DNA of 30,518 nt, from contig DAISGD010000040.1 of the NCBI GenBank assembly GCA_036823295.1, positions 1-30,518 on the forward strand, written 5' to 3'. This document shows, piece by piece, positions 15,242 to 22,094 of the stretch. A model generated the notes under the pieces. That model was not told where the DNA came from. It searched no databases and saw nothing but the letters and a program-made list of their open reading frames with translations. The position numbers and the translations under genes are program-made. The stretch comes from UBA4742 sp002403895. Its GTDB lineage: Bacteria > Actinomycetota > Acidimicrobiia > Acidimicrobiales > Acidimicrobilacustridaceae. Each line of letters starts with the position of its first letter. Within the stretch, counting starts at the first letter, position 1.

Positions 15242-15649
15242 TCAGGCCGGCGCCCGGAACATGTGGAAGCACGTGTTGCAGCTCAAACTGACCATCTGGT
15301 GCACCTGGTCGAACAGGTCGACCTGGGTAGGCCCACCGCAACGCGGGCAATTCTGATATGAGACCCGGTCAGCGACCAGCGGATTGCCATCACCGGAGGC
15401 AAGGCTGGCGTCGCCGCTGCGGACGGGGTCGTAGCTGGTTCCGCCGCTGATCCCCCCGGTGGGCCCGGCGGGGCCGGCCGGGTCAGCGATGCCCCGGGTG
15501 GGCTCGGATCCGGTGAGGTCGACGGCCAGTTCGGAGGCGGTGCGTAGGTCGAGCACGGCCTCGGCGGGCTCTGCGGGAGGCCCGAGGGAGGGAGCGGCCT
15601 CTGCTTGACGGACGGCTTGGGCAGCTTTGAGGCGTTCGGTGAGGCTCAT
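15242..15649 (-). CDS. Small zinc-ribbon protein of unknown function
   Basis: A 135-residue protein: a charged N-terminal helix (MSLTERLKAAQAVRQAE), a long Pro/Gly/Ala linker (about 20-95), and a C-terminal zinc ribbon with CPRCGG (Cys101, Cys104) and SCNTCFH (Cys124, Cys127). The spacing suits one bound zinc. I do not recognise the family. The ribbon could bind nucleic acid or protein. It is convergent with the diguanylate cyclase (55 bp between stops). TATCCT at 15693-15698 on the minus strand is a possible -10. Confidence 0.72.
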   Translation of the reverse strand: MSLTERLKAAQAVRQAEAAPSLGPPAEPAEAVLDLRTASELAVDLTGSEPTRGIADPAGPAGPTGGISGGTSYDPVRSGDASLASGDGNPLVADRVSYQNCPRCGGPTQVDLFDQVHQMVSLSCNTCFHMFRAPA

Positions 15650-16076
15650 AGCACCTGCTCCCGGCGGGGCTCCTGCGGTTCTTCGCAGCGGGAGGATAGC
15701 CGAGATGTAGTCCTTTTGCCCTACCGGCCGCGGTGAGTGCTCCGCGGGGGCCGAGGAGCCCTCGACGGGCGGTCAAGCGGGTCAAACGCCATAGGCTCGG
15801 CGGTGCAGGCGCCGGGGGGCGCCCCCCNNNNNNNNNNNNNNNNNNNNNNNNNNNNNNNNNNNNNNNNNNNNNNNNNNNNNNNNNNNNNNNNNNNNNNNNN
15901 NNNNNNNNNNNNNNNNNNNNNNNNNNNCCCGGCTCAAGCCGCCACCCGACTCCGCCATCGCCCGGGAAGCGGCGGCACTGCGGGAGGTGTCGCCGTGCTC
16001 GTCGGTCGCGCCCTCGAGCTGGGGGACTTCGGGGACACCGGATTCTGGCGACAACCGCCAAAACGGAGGAGCGGAG
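15650..16076. other. Gene-poor region around the second gap
   Basis: About 180 bp before and 150 bp after the gap hold no coding region I can defend: frames are open on both strands but read as low-complexity GC-rich sequence. Immediately before the gap is the perfect palindrome GGGGGGCGCCCCCC (15814-15827), which may be what broke the assembly. A gene could hide in the missing part. Confidence 0.6.
15828..15927. other. Assembly gap (100 N)
   Basis: Exactly 100 N, a scaffolding placeholder of unknown true length. It abuts a 14-bp G/C palindrome on its left side. Confidence 0.98.
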
Positions 16077-16859
16077 TCAGCCGGTGGTGGTGCCCCCGTC
16101 GATGGCCAGGATGGCCCCGTTGACGTAGTACGCCTCGTCGGAACAGACGTAGGCGACCAGCGCGGCCACCGACTCGGGTTCTTGCATATCTCGGGTCAGG
16201 AAGGCGCGGCTGATGAGCGACATGCTGGCGCCCTCGGGGGGCAGAAAGTCCCCCAGGATGTTGGTGTTGACGCCGCCCGGACATACGGCGTTGACCCTGA
16301 TTCCCTGGCGGCCCAACTCGATAGCCATGGACTTGGTCAGTCCCACCAGCGCGTGCTTGGAGGCGCAATAGGCGGCGACGTAGGCCTGCCCGATCATCCC
16401 CGCAGTTGATCCCAGGTTCATGATGTTGCCCTTGCGCTCGAGCAGGTGAGGGAGCGCGGCCTGGCACAGGTAGAACGGACCGGCGGCGTTGACGGAGAAA
16501 AGCCGGTTGAAGCGTTCGGGTGTCTCGTCGGCGAAATGGGCCATGCCACCGATGCCGGCCACGTTGGCCAGGACATCGAGGCCACCCGACCCCGCCACGA
16601 CCTCGGCCACCAGCGCGGCGCAGGCCGCCGGATCGGTGACGTCCACCTGGCTTGAGCGAGCCTCGCCGCCCCGGTCGGTGATCGATGAGGCCGTGTGGGC
16701 CGCTCCGCCGCCGTTGATATCCGCGCACCACGCGGTGGCTCCCTCCGCGGCCAGTCGCAAGGCCGTGGCCCGGCCGATGCCCGCCGCCGCGCCGGTCACC
16801 AAGACGACCTTGCCTCGGTAGCGGTGGGGGAGGTCGGGATCGTCGAACGGCTGGTCCAT
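16077..16859 (-). CDS. Short-chain dehydrogenase/reductase (classical SDR)
   Basis: A 260-residue NAD(P)-dependent oxidoreductase. The cofactor motif TGAAAGIG (22-29), NVAG (99-102), catalytic Ser151, and YCASK (Tyr164, Lys168) are all present, followed by RVNAVCPGGVNT and the C-terminal VNGAILAIDGG. Asp47 after the second strand (WCADING) favours NAD over NADP. Substrates of such SDRs are alcohols or ketones, often in lipid, steroid or terpene breakdown. AGGAG precedes the ATG at 16859. Upstream lie a stem-loop and a KstR-type palindrome, and the divergent neighbour is a TetR regulator. Confidence 0.92.
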   Translation of the reverse strand: MDQPFDDPDLPHRYRGKVVLVTGAAAGIGRATALRLAAEGATAWCADINGGGAAHTASSITDRGGEARSSQVDVTDPAACAALVAEVVAGSGGLDVLANVAGIGGMAHFADETPERFNRLFSVNAAGPFYLCQAALPHLLERKGNIMNLGSTAGMIGQAYVAAYCASKHALVGLTKSMAIELGRQGIRVNAVCPGGVNTNILGDFLPPEGASMSLISRAFLTRDMQEPESVAALVAYVCSDEAYYVNGAILAIDGGTTTG

Positions 16860-16887
16860 GATGAGCTCCTCGGTCGGGCGCGAAGGA

Positions 16888-16905
16888 GCCGACCGGTTGG
16901 TCGGC
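16888..16905 (-). promoter_or_regulatory. Stem-loop in the SDR 5' untranslated region
   Basis: GCCGACC (16888-16894) and GGTCGGC (16899-16905) form a perfect 7-bp stem with a 4-nt loop about 30 nt before the SDR start. It would lie in the mRNA leader if transcription starts near the upstream palindrome. Its role is unknown. Confidence 0.3.
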
Positions 16906-16917
16906 CCCCTCCATTTC

Positions 16918-16931
16918 TGAAACCTGTTCTA
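16918..16931. promoter_or_regulatory. KstR-type operator (TnnAACnnGTTnnA)
   Basis: The 14-mer TGAAACCTGTTCTA fits every fixed position of the KstR consensus TnnAACnnGTTnnA, the site of a TetR-family repressor of steroid and lipid catabolism in mycobacteria and rhodococci. It lies about 60 bp upstream of the SDR start. The regulator that binds here need not be KstR itself; the adjacent TetR gene is one candidate. Confidence 0.5.
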
Positions 16932-17062
16932 GTCGTTGGTCAGCTGCCGTGCACCCTGATCACGAGATCGTGACCGGTGTACCCAGAGGGATCGACGACG
17001 ACAGGGAAACGATCACCTCGTTGGGGACCCGCCCGCAACCGTGGGATTCCCTTTGGCGACTA

Positions 17063-17103
17063 AAACAAGCAGGGTTGACTGTTTGTTTGTGTTGCAGTAC
17101 AAC
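17063..17103 (+). promoter_or_regulatory. Promoter and overlapping operator of the TetR gene
   Basis: TTGACT (17075-17080) and TACAAC (17098-17103) are 17 nt apart, the best promoter in the window, and predict a transcript starting at or next to the GTG at 17111. AAACAAGCAG (17063-17072) and CTGTTTGTTT (17079-17088) are inverted arms matching at 9 of 10 positions with a 6-nt centre that contains most of the -35. A repressor bound here would block the promoter, which suggests autorepression. Confidence 0.6.
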
Positions 17104-17110
17104 GGTGGTT

Positions 17111-17818
17111 GTGAACGAGCGCCCGACCACCTCCCACCCCGATCGCCATCAGGACCGGGCTCGGGCGTCACGTCGGAGCCATACCAGTGCCAAGCAGCGG
17201 GGCCAGGCCGAGCGGCGTACGCAGGCCGAGCGCACGGCGGAAACCACCACCAAGTTGCTCGACGCCACCGCGGCCTGCCTGGCTGACATGGGTTACTCCC
17301 GCACCTCCACCACGGAGATCTGCCGCCGGGCGGGGGTGTCACGGGGCGCCATGCTCCACCACTTCCCGTCGAAGGCCGTGCTGGTGGCCGCGGCGTGCGA
17401 ACACATTTTCCAGACCGGAGTCGACGAGTTCCGGGCCGTGATCGAGGCGGTCCCCGCCGGCACCGACCACATCGACGTGGCCGTCGACACGCTGTGGGAG
17501 CTGTTTCAAGGCGACACCTTCGCCGCCTGGTTCGAACTCATCACCGCCGGGCGCACCGATCCGGATCTGCGTCCCCACGTCGCGCTGGTAGCCGACCGCA
17601 TGCGAGACAGCACGGCCGCTACTTGGAACGAACTGTTCGACCCGCCCCCCGCCGCCGACCCGGCCACGGCCGAACTCTACGACACGGCCCCACTGCTCAT
17701 CTTCGCCGTGCTCGAGGGCCTGGCGGTGACCCGCATGACCGGGGTCCCCGGCGCAGCAGCCGACGCCGAGCGGGTGCTCAAACAGGTCAAGGCAGCAGCC
17801 AATGCACTCCGTCGATGA
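17111..17818 (+). CDS. TetR-family transcriptional regulator
   Basis: A 235-residue repressor. After a basic, low-complexity N-terminus, residues about 47-95 form the TetR helix-turn-helix: KLLDATAACLADMGYSRTST, TEICRRAGVSRGAMLHHF, PSKAVLVAA. The C-terminal ligand domain is helical with no named signature. The GTG at 17111 is chosen because the promoter ends there; a GTG at 17105 or an earlier frame opening are alternatives but lie inside or before the promoter. It overlaps the diiron protein gene by 17 nt and is therefore its likely operon partner, and it is divergent from the SDR gene. It probably controls both, with an acyl or hydrophobic ligand; the ligand is inference. Confidence 0.88.
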   Translation: MNERPTTSHPDRHQDRARASRRSHTSAKQRGQAERRTQAERTAETTTKLLDATAACLADMGYSRTSTTEICRRAGVSRGAMLHHFPSKAVLVAAACEHIFQTGVDEFRAVIEAVPAGTDHIDVAVDTLWELFQGDTFAAWFELITAGRTDPDLRPHVALVADRMRDSTAATWNELFDPPPAADPATAELYDTAPLLIFAVLEGLAVTRMTGVPGAAADAERVLKQVKAAANALRR

Positions 17819-18773
17819 CGAGGTCGACGTCGACCTGCGGGCGGCCGGCGTTTCGGATGGCGATGCGTTCGAGCGTCTCGTGCAGCGGCTGAGCCGTCAG
17901 TCGGTGGAGAAGCACTACGACGCCTACGCCGACATCCCGTGGGACGACGCGGCCTACGCCATCGACCCCGACGACCCCCGCTTCGAACTCAACGAGGACG
18001 ACCCCCTCGGCGGCACCGCCTGGTACCGGTCTCAGGAGGCCGGCGTCCGGTCGCGCATCGGGCTCTACCGCTACGTCAGCGCCATGAAGATCGGTCTGCA
18101 GTTCGAGAACATCCTCAAACGAGGCCTGCTCGAGCACGCCTTCGCACTGGACAACAACGACCCGACCTTCCGATACGCCTACCACGAGGTCATCGAAGAG
18201 GCCCACCACGGGATGATGTTCCAGGAGTTCGTGAACCGCAGTGGGTTCGACGTGCCCGGACTGCCCTGGATGATGCGCTTCGGCGCCGATCGCATCGTGA
18301 AGTTGGGCAAGCACTTCCCCCAACTGTTCTTCATCTTCGTGCTGGGGGGCGAGGATCCCATCGACCATGTGCAGCGCGAGACGTTGCGGTCGGGCCACGA
18401 TCAGCACCCACTGCTCGAGATCATCATGCGTCATCACGTCACCGAGGAAGCTCGTCACCTTTCCTTTGCCCGGCACTATCTCAAGCAAGAAGTCCCGCAG
18501 CTCGGGTGGGCCCGGGCCCAGGTCCTGACCATCGCCACCCCCATCATCCTGGGCACGATGGCGCAGCTGATGATGCAGGTCCCCGGTGATCTCATCCAGC
18601 GCTTCGACATTCCCGACTACGTCGTGCGTGAGGCCTACACCGACAATCCCGGTCACCGGACCGAGACCGTCGTCGCCCTGGGCAAGATCCGCCGATTGGC
18701 TCGCGGGCTCGACCTCATCACCCCGGTGTCCAAGCTGCTGTGGAGGCGGCTCGGCATTTGGTCCGACGACTGA
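17802..18773 (+). CDS. AurF-like diiron oxygenase
   Basis: A 323-residue non-haem diiron protein of the p-aminobenzoate N-oxygenase (AurF) type. Iron ligands are visible in helices: Glu102 (QFENIL), the EEAHH block (132-136) and EEARH (215-219). The family oxidises amines to nitro compounds in antibiotic producers, but most actinobacterial members are uncharacterised and may hydroxylate or desaturate lipids. The ATG at 17802 is 17 nt inside the end of the TetR gene, so the two are translationally coupled. Together with the SDR across the promoter region this looks like a small regulated oxidation module. Family fairly certain, substrate unknown. Confidence 0.85.
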   Translation: MHSVDDEVDVDLRAAGVSDGDAFERLVQRLSRQSVEKHYDAYADIPWDDAAYAIDPDDPRFELNEDDPLGGTAWYRSQEAGVRSRIGLYRYVSAMKIGLQFENILKRGLLEHAFALDNNDPTFRYAYHEVIEEAHHGMMFQEFVNRSGFDVPGLPWMMRFGADRIVKLGKHFPQLFFIFVLGGEDPIDHVQRETLRSGHDQHPLLEIIMRHHVTEEARHLSFARHYLKQEVPQLGWARAQVLTIATPIILGTMAQLMMQVPGDLIQRFDIPDYVVREAYTDNPGHRTETVVALGKIRRLARGLDLITPVSKLLWRRLGIWSDD

Positions 18774-18852
18774 TGTTGAGCTGCCCGCGGCCAGGGCGTG
18801 GGTCACGATGAGCGTGCGGTGCTCGGAGCCGAAGTTCGGTCCGCGGCTGGCG

Positions 18853-19491
18853 TCAGGCGGTCTGACGGAACCGACTTGCGGCCCACATGGACTCGACGAC
18901 CTCGGCCGGGGCGGTGTTGGGCGAGCCGGCGTTGAACGGCGGTTGCGGGTCGTATTCGATACCGAGTTGGATGCCCTGGGCGACCTGGTCGCCGGCCAGC
19001 CGCGCGGCCAGGGTCAGCCCCATGTCGATGCCGGCTGAGACGCCGGCGGCGGTGACGATCTTGCCGTCGATCACGACGCGCTCGTGGGTGGGAACCGCTC
19101 CGAGCAGTTCGAGGATCTCGAATGCCTGCCAGTGCGACGTGGCGGGGACTCCGTCGAGGATGCCGGCCGCGGCGAGGATGAGTGAGCCGGTGCACACCGA
19201 CGTCGTCCATTGCGACGTCTCGTGGGCGGTGCGGATCCAGGCGAGCGTCGGCTCGTCGCCCATGGCCTGCTCGGTCCCCGGGCCACCGGGGACGACCAGG
19301 ATGTCGGGGTGGGCCACGTCGTCGAGGGTGGCGTCGGCCACGATGGCCAGACTGCCCTGGTCGGTGCGAACCGGACCGGTCTCGGCCGCCACGAAGGTCA
19401 CCGTGGCCTCTGGCACGCGGCCCAGCGTCTCATACGGGCCGATGGCGTCGAGGGCGGTGAAGCGGTCGTACAACAAGATGGCGATGTCCAT
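18853..19491 (-). CDS. DJ-1/PfpI family protein, isonitrile-hydratase-like
   Basis: A 212-residue single-domain protein starting MDIAILLYDRFTALDAIGP. The nucleophile elbow TSVCTGSLILAAAG puts the catalytic Cys at position 100, and PATSHWQAFEIL follows, as in isonitrile hydratases, which add water to isonitriles to give N-formamides. Other members of this branch have unknown function. The start at 19491 has GAGGAA upstream; the longer frame from 19647 overlaps the regulator end. It lies downstream of a GlxA-family regulator on the same strand (55 bp between), a common pairing, so the regulator probably senses or controls the same substrate. Confidence 0.87.
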   Translation of the reverse strand: MDIAILLYDRFTALDAIGPYETLGRVPEATVTFVAAETGPVRTDQGSLAIVADATLDDVAHPDILVVPGGPGTEQAMGDEPTLAWIRTAHETSQWTTSVCTGSLILAAAGILDGVPATSHWQAFEILELLGAVPTHERVVIDGKIVTAAGVSAGIDMGLTLAARLAGDQVAQGIQLGIEYDPQPPFNAGSPNTAPAEVVESMWAASRFRQTA

Positions 19492-19546
19492 GGGTGTTCC
19501 TCTGCTTGGTTGACGGGTTGGTTGGTTTGTCCGACGAGCGGTCTGC

Positions 19547-20581
19547 TCAGGCCACTGAGGTACGGAACCGGCGGCGGTACTCGGCCGGCGGCACGCCCAG
19601 GGCCCGTACGAAGGAGCGGCGCATGGTCTCGGTCGATCCGAAGCCACACGTCGCCGCTACTGCCTCGACGGCATCGGCTGATTCTTCGAGGCGTCGTCGG
19701 GCGGCTTCAAGCCGAACTTGTTCGACGTAGCGAGCTGGGGTGGTCCCTACCTCGTCGGTGAACACCCGAGCCAAGTGACGAGGGCTCATGCCCACCCGCC
19801 GGGCCATGGCCTCGACCGAGCAGTCAGCCCCGGGGTGTTCGACGACGGCCTGTTGTAGAGAGCGGACCTCGTGGCGATCGGCCAGTTGTCCGGAGAGTTG
19901 GGCGCTGAACTGGGCCTGGTTGCCCGGCCGGTGCAGGAAGAGCACCAGCCAGCGGGCGATGGTGAGGGCAGCCTCCCGACCGAGGTCGTCTTCCACCAAG
20001 GCCAGGGCCAGATCCATCCCGGCGGTGACTCCGGCCGAGGTGAAGACGTGGCCGTCCCGGGTGAAGATGGGGTCCGGCTCGACGGTGACGGCTGGGTAAC
20101 GCTCGGCCAGTTGGGCGCAACGCGACCAGTGGGTGGTGGCCCGACGACCGTCGAGCAGGCCGGCCTCGGCCAGCAGGAAGGCCCCGGTGCAGACTGATGT
20201 CACCCGCCGGGCTGTCGTGGCCAAGCGACGAACCTGCGCGGTGAGCGCCGTGGCCGCCTCTGGGTCAGCCAGGATCCGGTGGACGCCATCACCACCAGCC
20301 ACGACCAGCGTGTCGATGGGTCCCTCGACGTCGGCCAACGCGACATCGGCTATGACCCGCAATCCGCTGGACGTGCGCAGGGGATCGGCCTGCGGTGAGG
20401 CGGTGATGATCTGGTAGCCGGCGTCGGCCGCGCCGGCATTGGCCGGCGGATCGGTCGGGGTGCCGCCATGCCGTGCGTAGCGGTCGGCTCCGTGGAACAC
20501 CTCGAGCGGCCCGGTCAGGTCCAGACTCTGGATGCCGTCGAAGATGACGATGACCACTCGTCGGGGTTGGGTCGATTGCAT
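19547..20581 (-). CDS. GlxA-family transcriptional regulator (DJ-1/PfpI plus AraC HTH)
   Basis: A 344-residue regulator related to the one at 3957. The N-terminal DJ-1/PfpI domain has VVIVIFDGIQSLDLTGPLEVF and TSVCTGAFLLAEAGLLDG (Cys131); the C-terminal AraC-type domain has CSVEAMARRVGMSPRHLARVF and a second HTH around AVAATCGFGSTETMRRSF. The ATG at 20581 is used; a GTG six codons earlier is possible. CACGAT (20588-20593, minus) lies 6 nt before the ATG and 17 nt after TTGCCG (20611-20616), giving a leaderless promoter. The isonitrile-hydratase-like gene follows in the same direction. Confidence 0.9.
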   Translation of the reverse strand: MQSTQPRRVVIVIFDGIQSLDLTGPLEVFHGADRYARHGGTPTDPPANAGAADAGYQIITASPQADPLRTSSGLRVIADVALADVEGPIDTLVVAGGDGVHRILADPEAATALTAQVRRLATTARRVTSVCTGAFLLAEAGLLDGRRATTHWSRCAQLAERYPAVTVEPDPIFTRDGHVFTSAGVTAGMDLALALVEDDLGREAALTIARWLVLFLHRPGNQAQFSAQLSGQLADRHEVRSLQQAVVEHPGADCSVEAMARRVGMSPRHLARVFTDEVGTTPARYVEQVRLEAARRRLEESADAVEAVAATCGFGSTETMRRSFVRALGVPPAEYRRRFRTSVA

Positions 20582-20587
20582 GCACCC

Positions 20588-20616
20588 ATCGTGTGCCACC
20601 GGGCCAATGGCGGCAA
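20588..20616 (-). promoter_or_regulatory. Promoter of the second GlxA-type gene
   Basis: On the minus strand TTGCCG and CACGAT are separated by 17 nt, and CACGAT ends 6 nt before the ATG at 20581. This fits the leaderless geometry seen elsewhere in the window, although the first base of the -10 deviates. Confidence 0.4.
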
Positions 20617-20736
20617 TGACGAATATCCCACGATTCCTGCCAAACGGTCGAAACGCCCCCGACTACTCAATCGAACAGCGGAATCCGTCGACTCGACGTG
20701 TGTCAACCAGTGAATCTGTCGTTGGGCTGACCTCTA

Positions 20737-20753
20737 GCAAGCGGACCGCTTGC
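20737..20753. promoter_or_regulatory. Operator candidate: 17-bp inverted repeat
   Basis: GCAAGCGG and CCGCTTGC are perfect inverted arms around one A, 52 bp upstream of the aminotransferase start at 20805. The form is typical of a dimeric HTH repressor site. No gene in the window can be tied to it from sequence. Confidence 0.5.
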
Positions 20754-20804
20754 CCTTGGGGCAGACTGGCGGCTCGCGTCCCTGCCCGCCCCGGAGGTCC
20801 TCCT

Positions 20805-22031
20805 GTGGCTCTCAGCCCGTTCCTGCACCCCTTCGCCAAGCCGGCCGCCGACCAGTTCATCACCATCGTGCGGGGCGAGGGAGCGGCGGTGTTCGACGAC
20901 ACCGGTAAGCGCTACGTCGATGGGCTGGCCAGCCTCTGGTACTGCAATGTCGGGCACGGCCGGGCTGAGATCGCCGACGCCGTTGATGCTCAGCTGCGGG
21001 TACTGGAGAACTACAACACGTTCGACATCTTCACCAACGGTCCCGCCGAGGAAGCCGCCGCCCTCATCTCTGCGCTGAGCCCGGTGCCGGACGGCCGCGT
21101 GTTCTTCACCTGCTCGGGTTCCGAGGCGGTTGATACCGCCCTGAAGTTGGCCCGCATGACCTTCACCCGGCGGGGGGAGCCCGAACGCCACGTCTTCGTC
21201 GGCCGGACGCTGGGGTACCACGGGGTGAACTACGGCGGCGTATCCGTCCAGGGTCTCCCCCTCAACCAGGAGGGCTGGGGCCCGCTGCTGGGCCCGGTGG
21301 CGCAGATTGCCCACGACGACCTGTCCGCGGCGGAGCGGCTGTTCGCCGAGCGGGGTCACGAGATCGCCGCCGTCATCGCCGAACCGGTCATAGGCGCCGG
21401 TGGCGTGTATCCCGCCTCCGTCGAGTACCTGCGGGGGCTGCGCAAGCTGTGCGACGAGGCGGGCTCGCTGCTCATCTTCGACGAGGTCATCACCGGCTTC
21501 GGTCGGCTCGGTTCGTGGTTCGCCGCGGAGTACTACGGCGTCGTACCCGACATGATCACCTTCGCCAAGGCCGTCACGTCCGGGTACCAGCCGTTGGGCG
21601 GCGTCATCGTCGGGCCCCGCGTGCGTGACGAGCTCGAGGCCGACCCTGACTTCATCCTGCGCCATGGCTACACCTACAGCGGTCACCCGGCGTCGTGCGT
21701 GGCGGCGGTGGCCAACATCGCCATCCTGCGCGACGAGCACCTGCTCGAGCGGGTGCCCCACATCGCCGAGCGTCTGGGTGGGGGGCTGCGGCAGCTGGCC
21801 GAAGAGGGCCTCGTTGCCGAGGTCCGGGGCGAGGGGGCCATCTGGGCGCTGCAGATGCACCCCTCGGTGAGCGCGCTGGACGTGCGCCAGGGCCTGCTCG
21901 ACCGAGGCGTCATCGCCCGTCCCATCGGGGCCGCCGCCCTCGCCTTCTGCCCGCCGCTGGTGATCGACGACGCCGATCTGGATCTTTGCCTCGAGGCCAC
22001 TGGCGACGCCCTCCGGGCCCTCCATCCGTAA
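20805..22031 (+). CDS. Class-III aminotransferase (omega-amino acid / amine:pyruvate type)
   Basis: A 408-residue PLP enzyme of fold type I. Motifs in order: FFTCSGSEAVDTALKLAR (cofactor phosphate contact), YHGVNYGG, IAEPVIGAGG, IFDEVITGFGRLG with Asp226 binding the pyridine nitrogen, and ITFAKAVTSGYQPLGG with Lys255 forming the Schiff base. Class-III members transfer amino groups from omega-amino acids, diamines or taurine to pyruvate or 2-oxoglutarate. The GTG at 20805 follows GGAGG by 8 nt; the frame opening at 20532 crosses the divergent regulator and is rejected. Its substrate cannot be read, but the two further aminotransferases, ALDH and amidase nearby suggest diamine or omega-amino acid breakdown. 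Confidence 0.9.
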   Translation: MALSPFLHPFAKPAADQFITIVRGEGAAVFDDTGKRYVDGLASLWYCNVGHGRAEIADAVDAQLRVLENYNTFDIFTNGPAEEAAALISALSPVPDGRVFFTCSGSEAVDTALKLARMTFTRRGEPERHVFVGRTLGYHGVNYGGVSVQGLPLNQEGWGPLLGPVAQIAHDDLSAAERLFAERGHEIAAVIAEPVIGAGGVYPASVEYLRGLRKLCDEAGSLLIFDEVITGFGRLGSWFAAEYYGVVPDMITFAKAVTSGYQPLGGVIVGPRVRDELEADPDFILRHGYTYSGHPASCVAAVANIAILRDEHLLERVPHIAERLGGGLRQLAEEGLVAEVRGEGAIWALQMHPSVSALDVRQGLLDRGVIARPIGAAALAFCPPLVIDDADLDLCLEATGDALRALHP

Positions 22032-22045
22032 CCCCCGTGCTGGGG

Positions 22046-22072
22046 CGGGCCGAGGCGTCTGAGTACGGCCCG
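22046..22072. terminator. Hairpin between convergent genes
   Basis: CGGGCCG (22046-22052) and CGGCCCG (22066-22072) form a perfect 7-bp stem with a 13-nt loop between the stops of two convergent genes. It may end transcription from both sides. There is no U tract. Confidence 0.35.
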
Positions 22073-22094
22073 GCGTGATCAGGATGCACGGCGG

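Noticed and set aside
16046..16063. Hairpin TGGCG-ACAAC-CGCCA as terminator of the SDR gene
   Set aside because: On the minus strand the T run comes before the stem, not after it, and on the plus strand the stem is followed by A.
15733..16128. Open frames spanning the second N gap
   Set aside because: They are open only because N reads as an unknown residue; the flanking sequence is low-complexity and frames on both strands are equally open.
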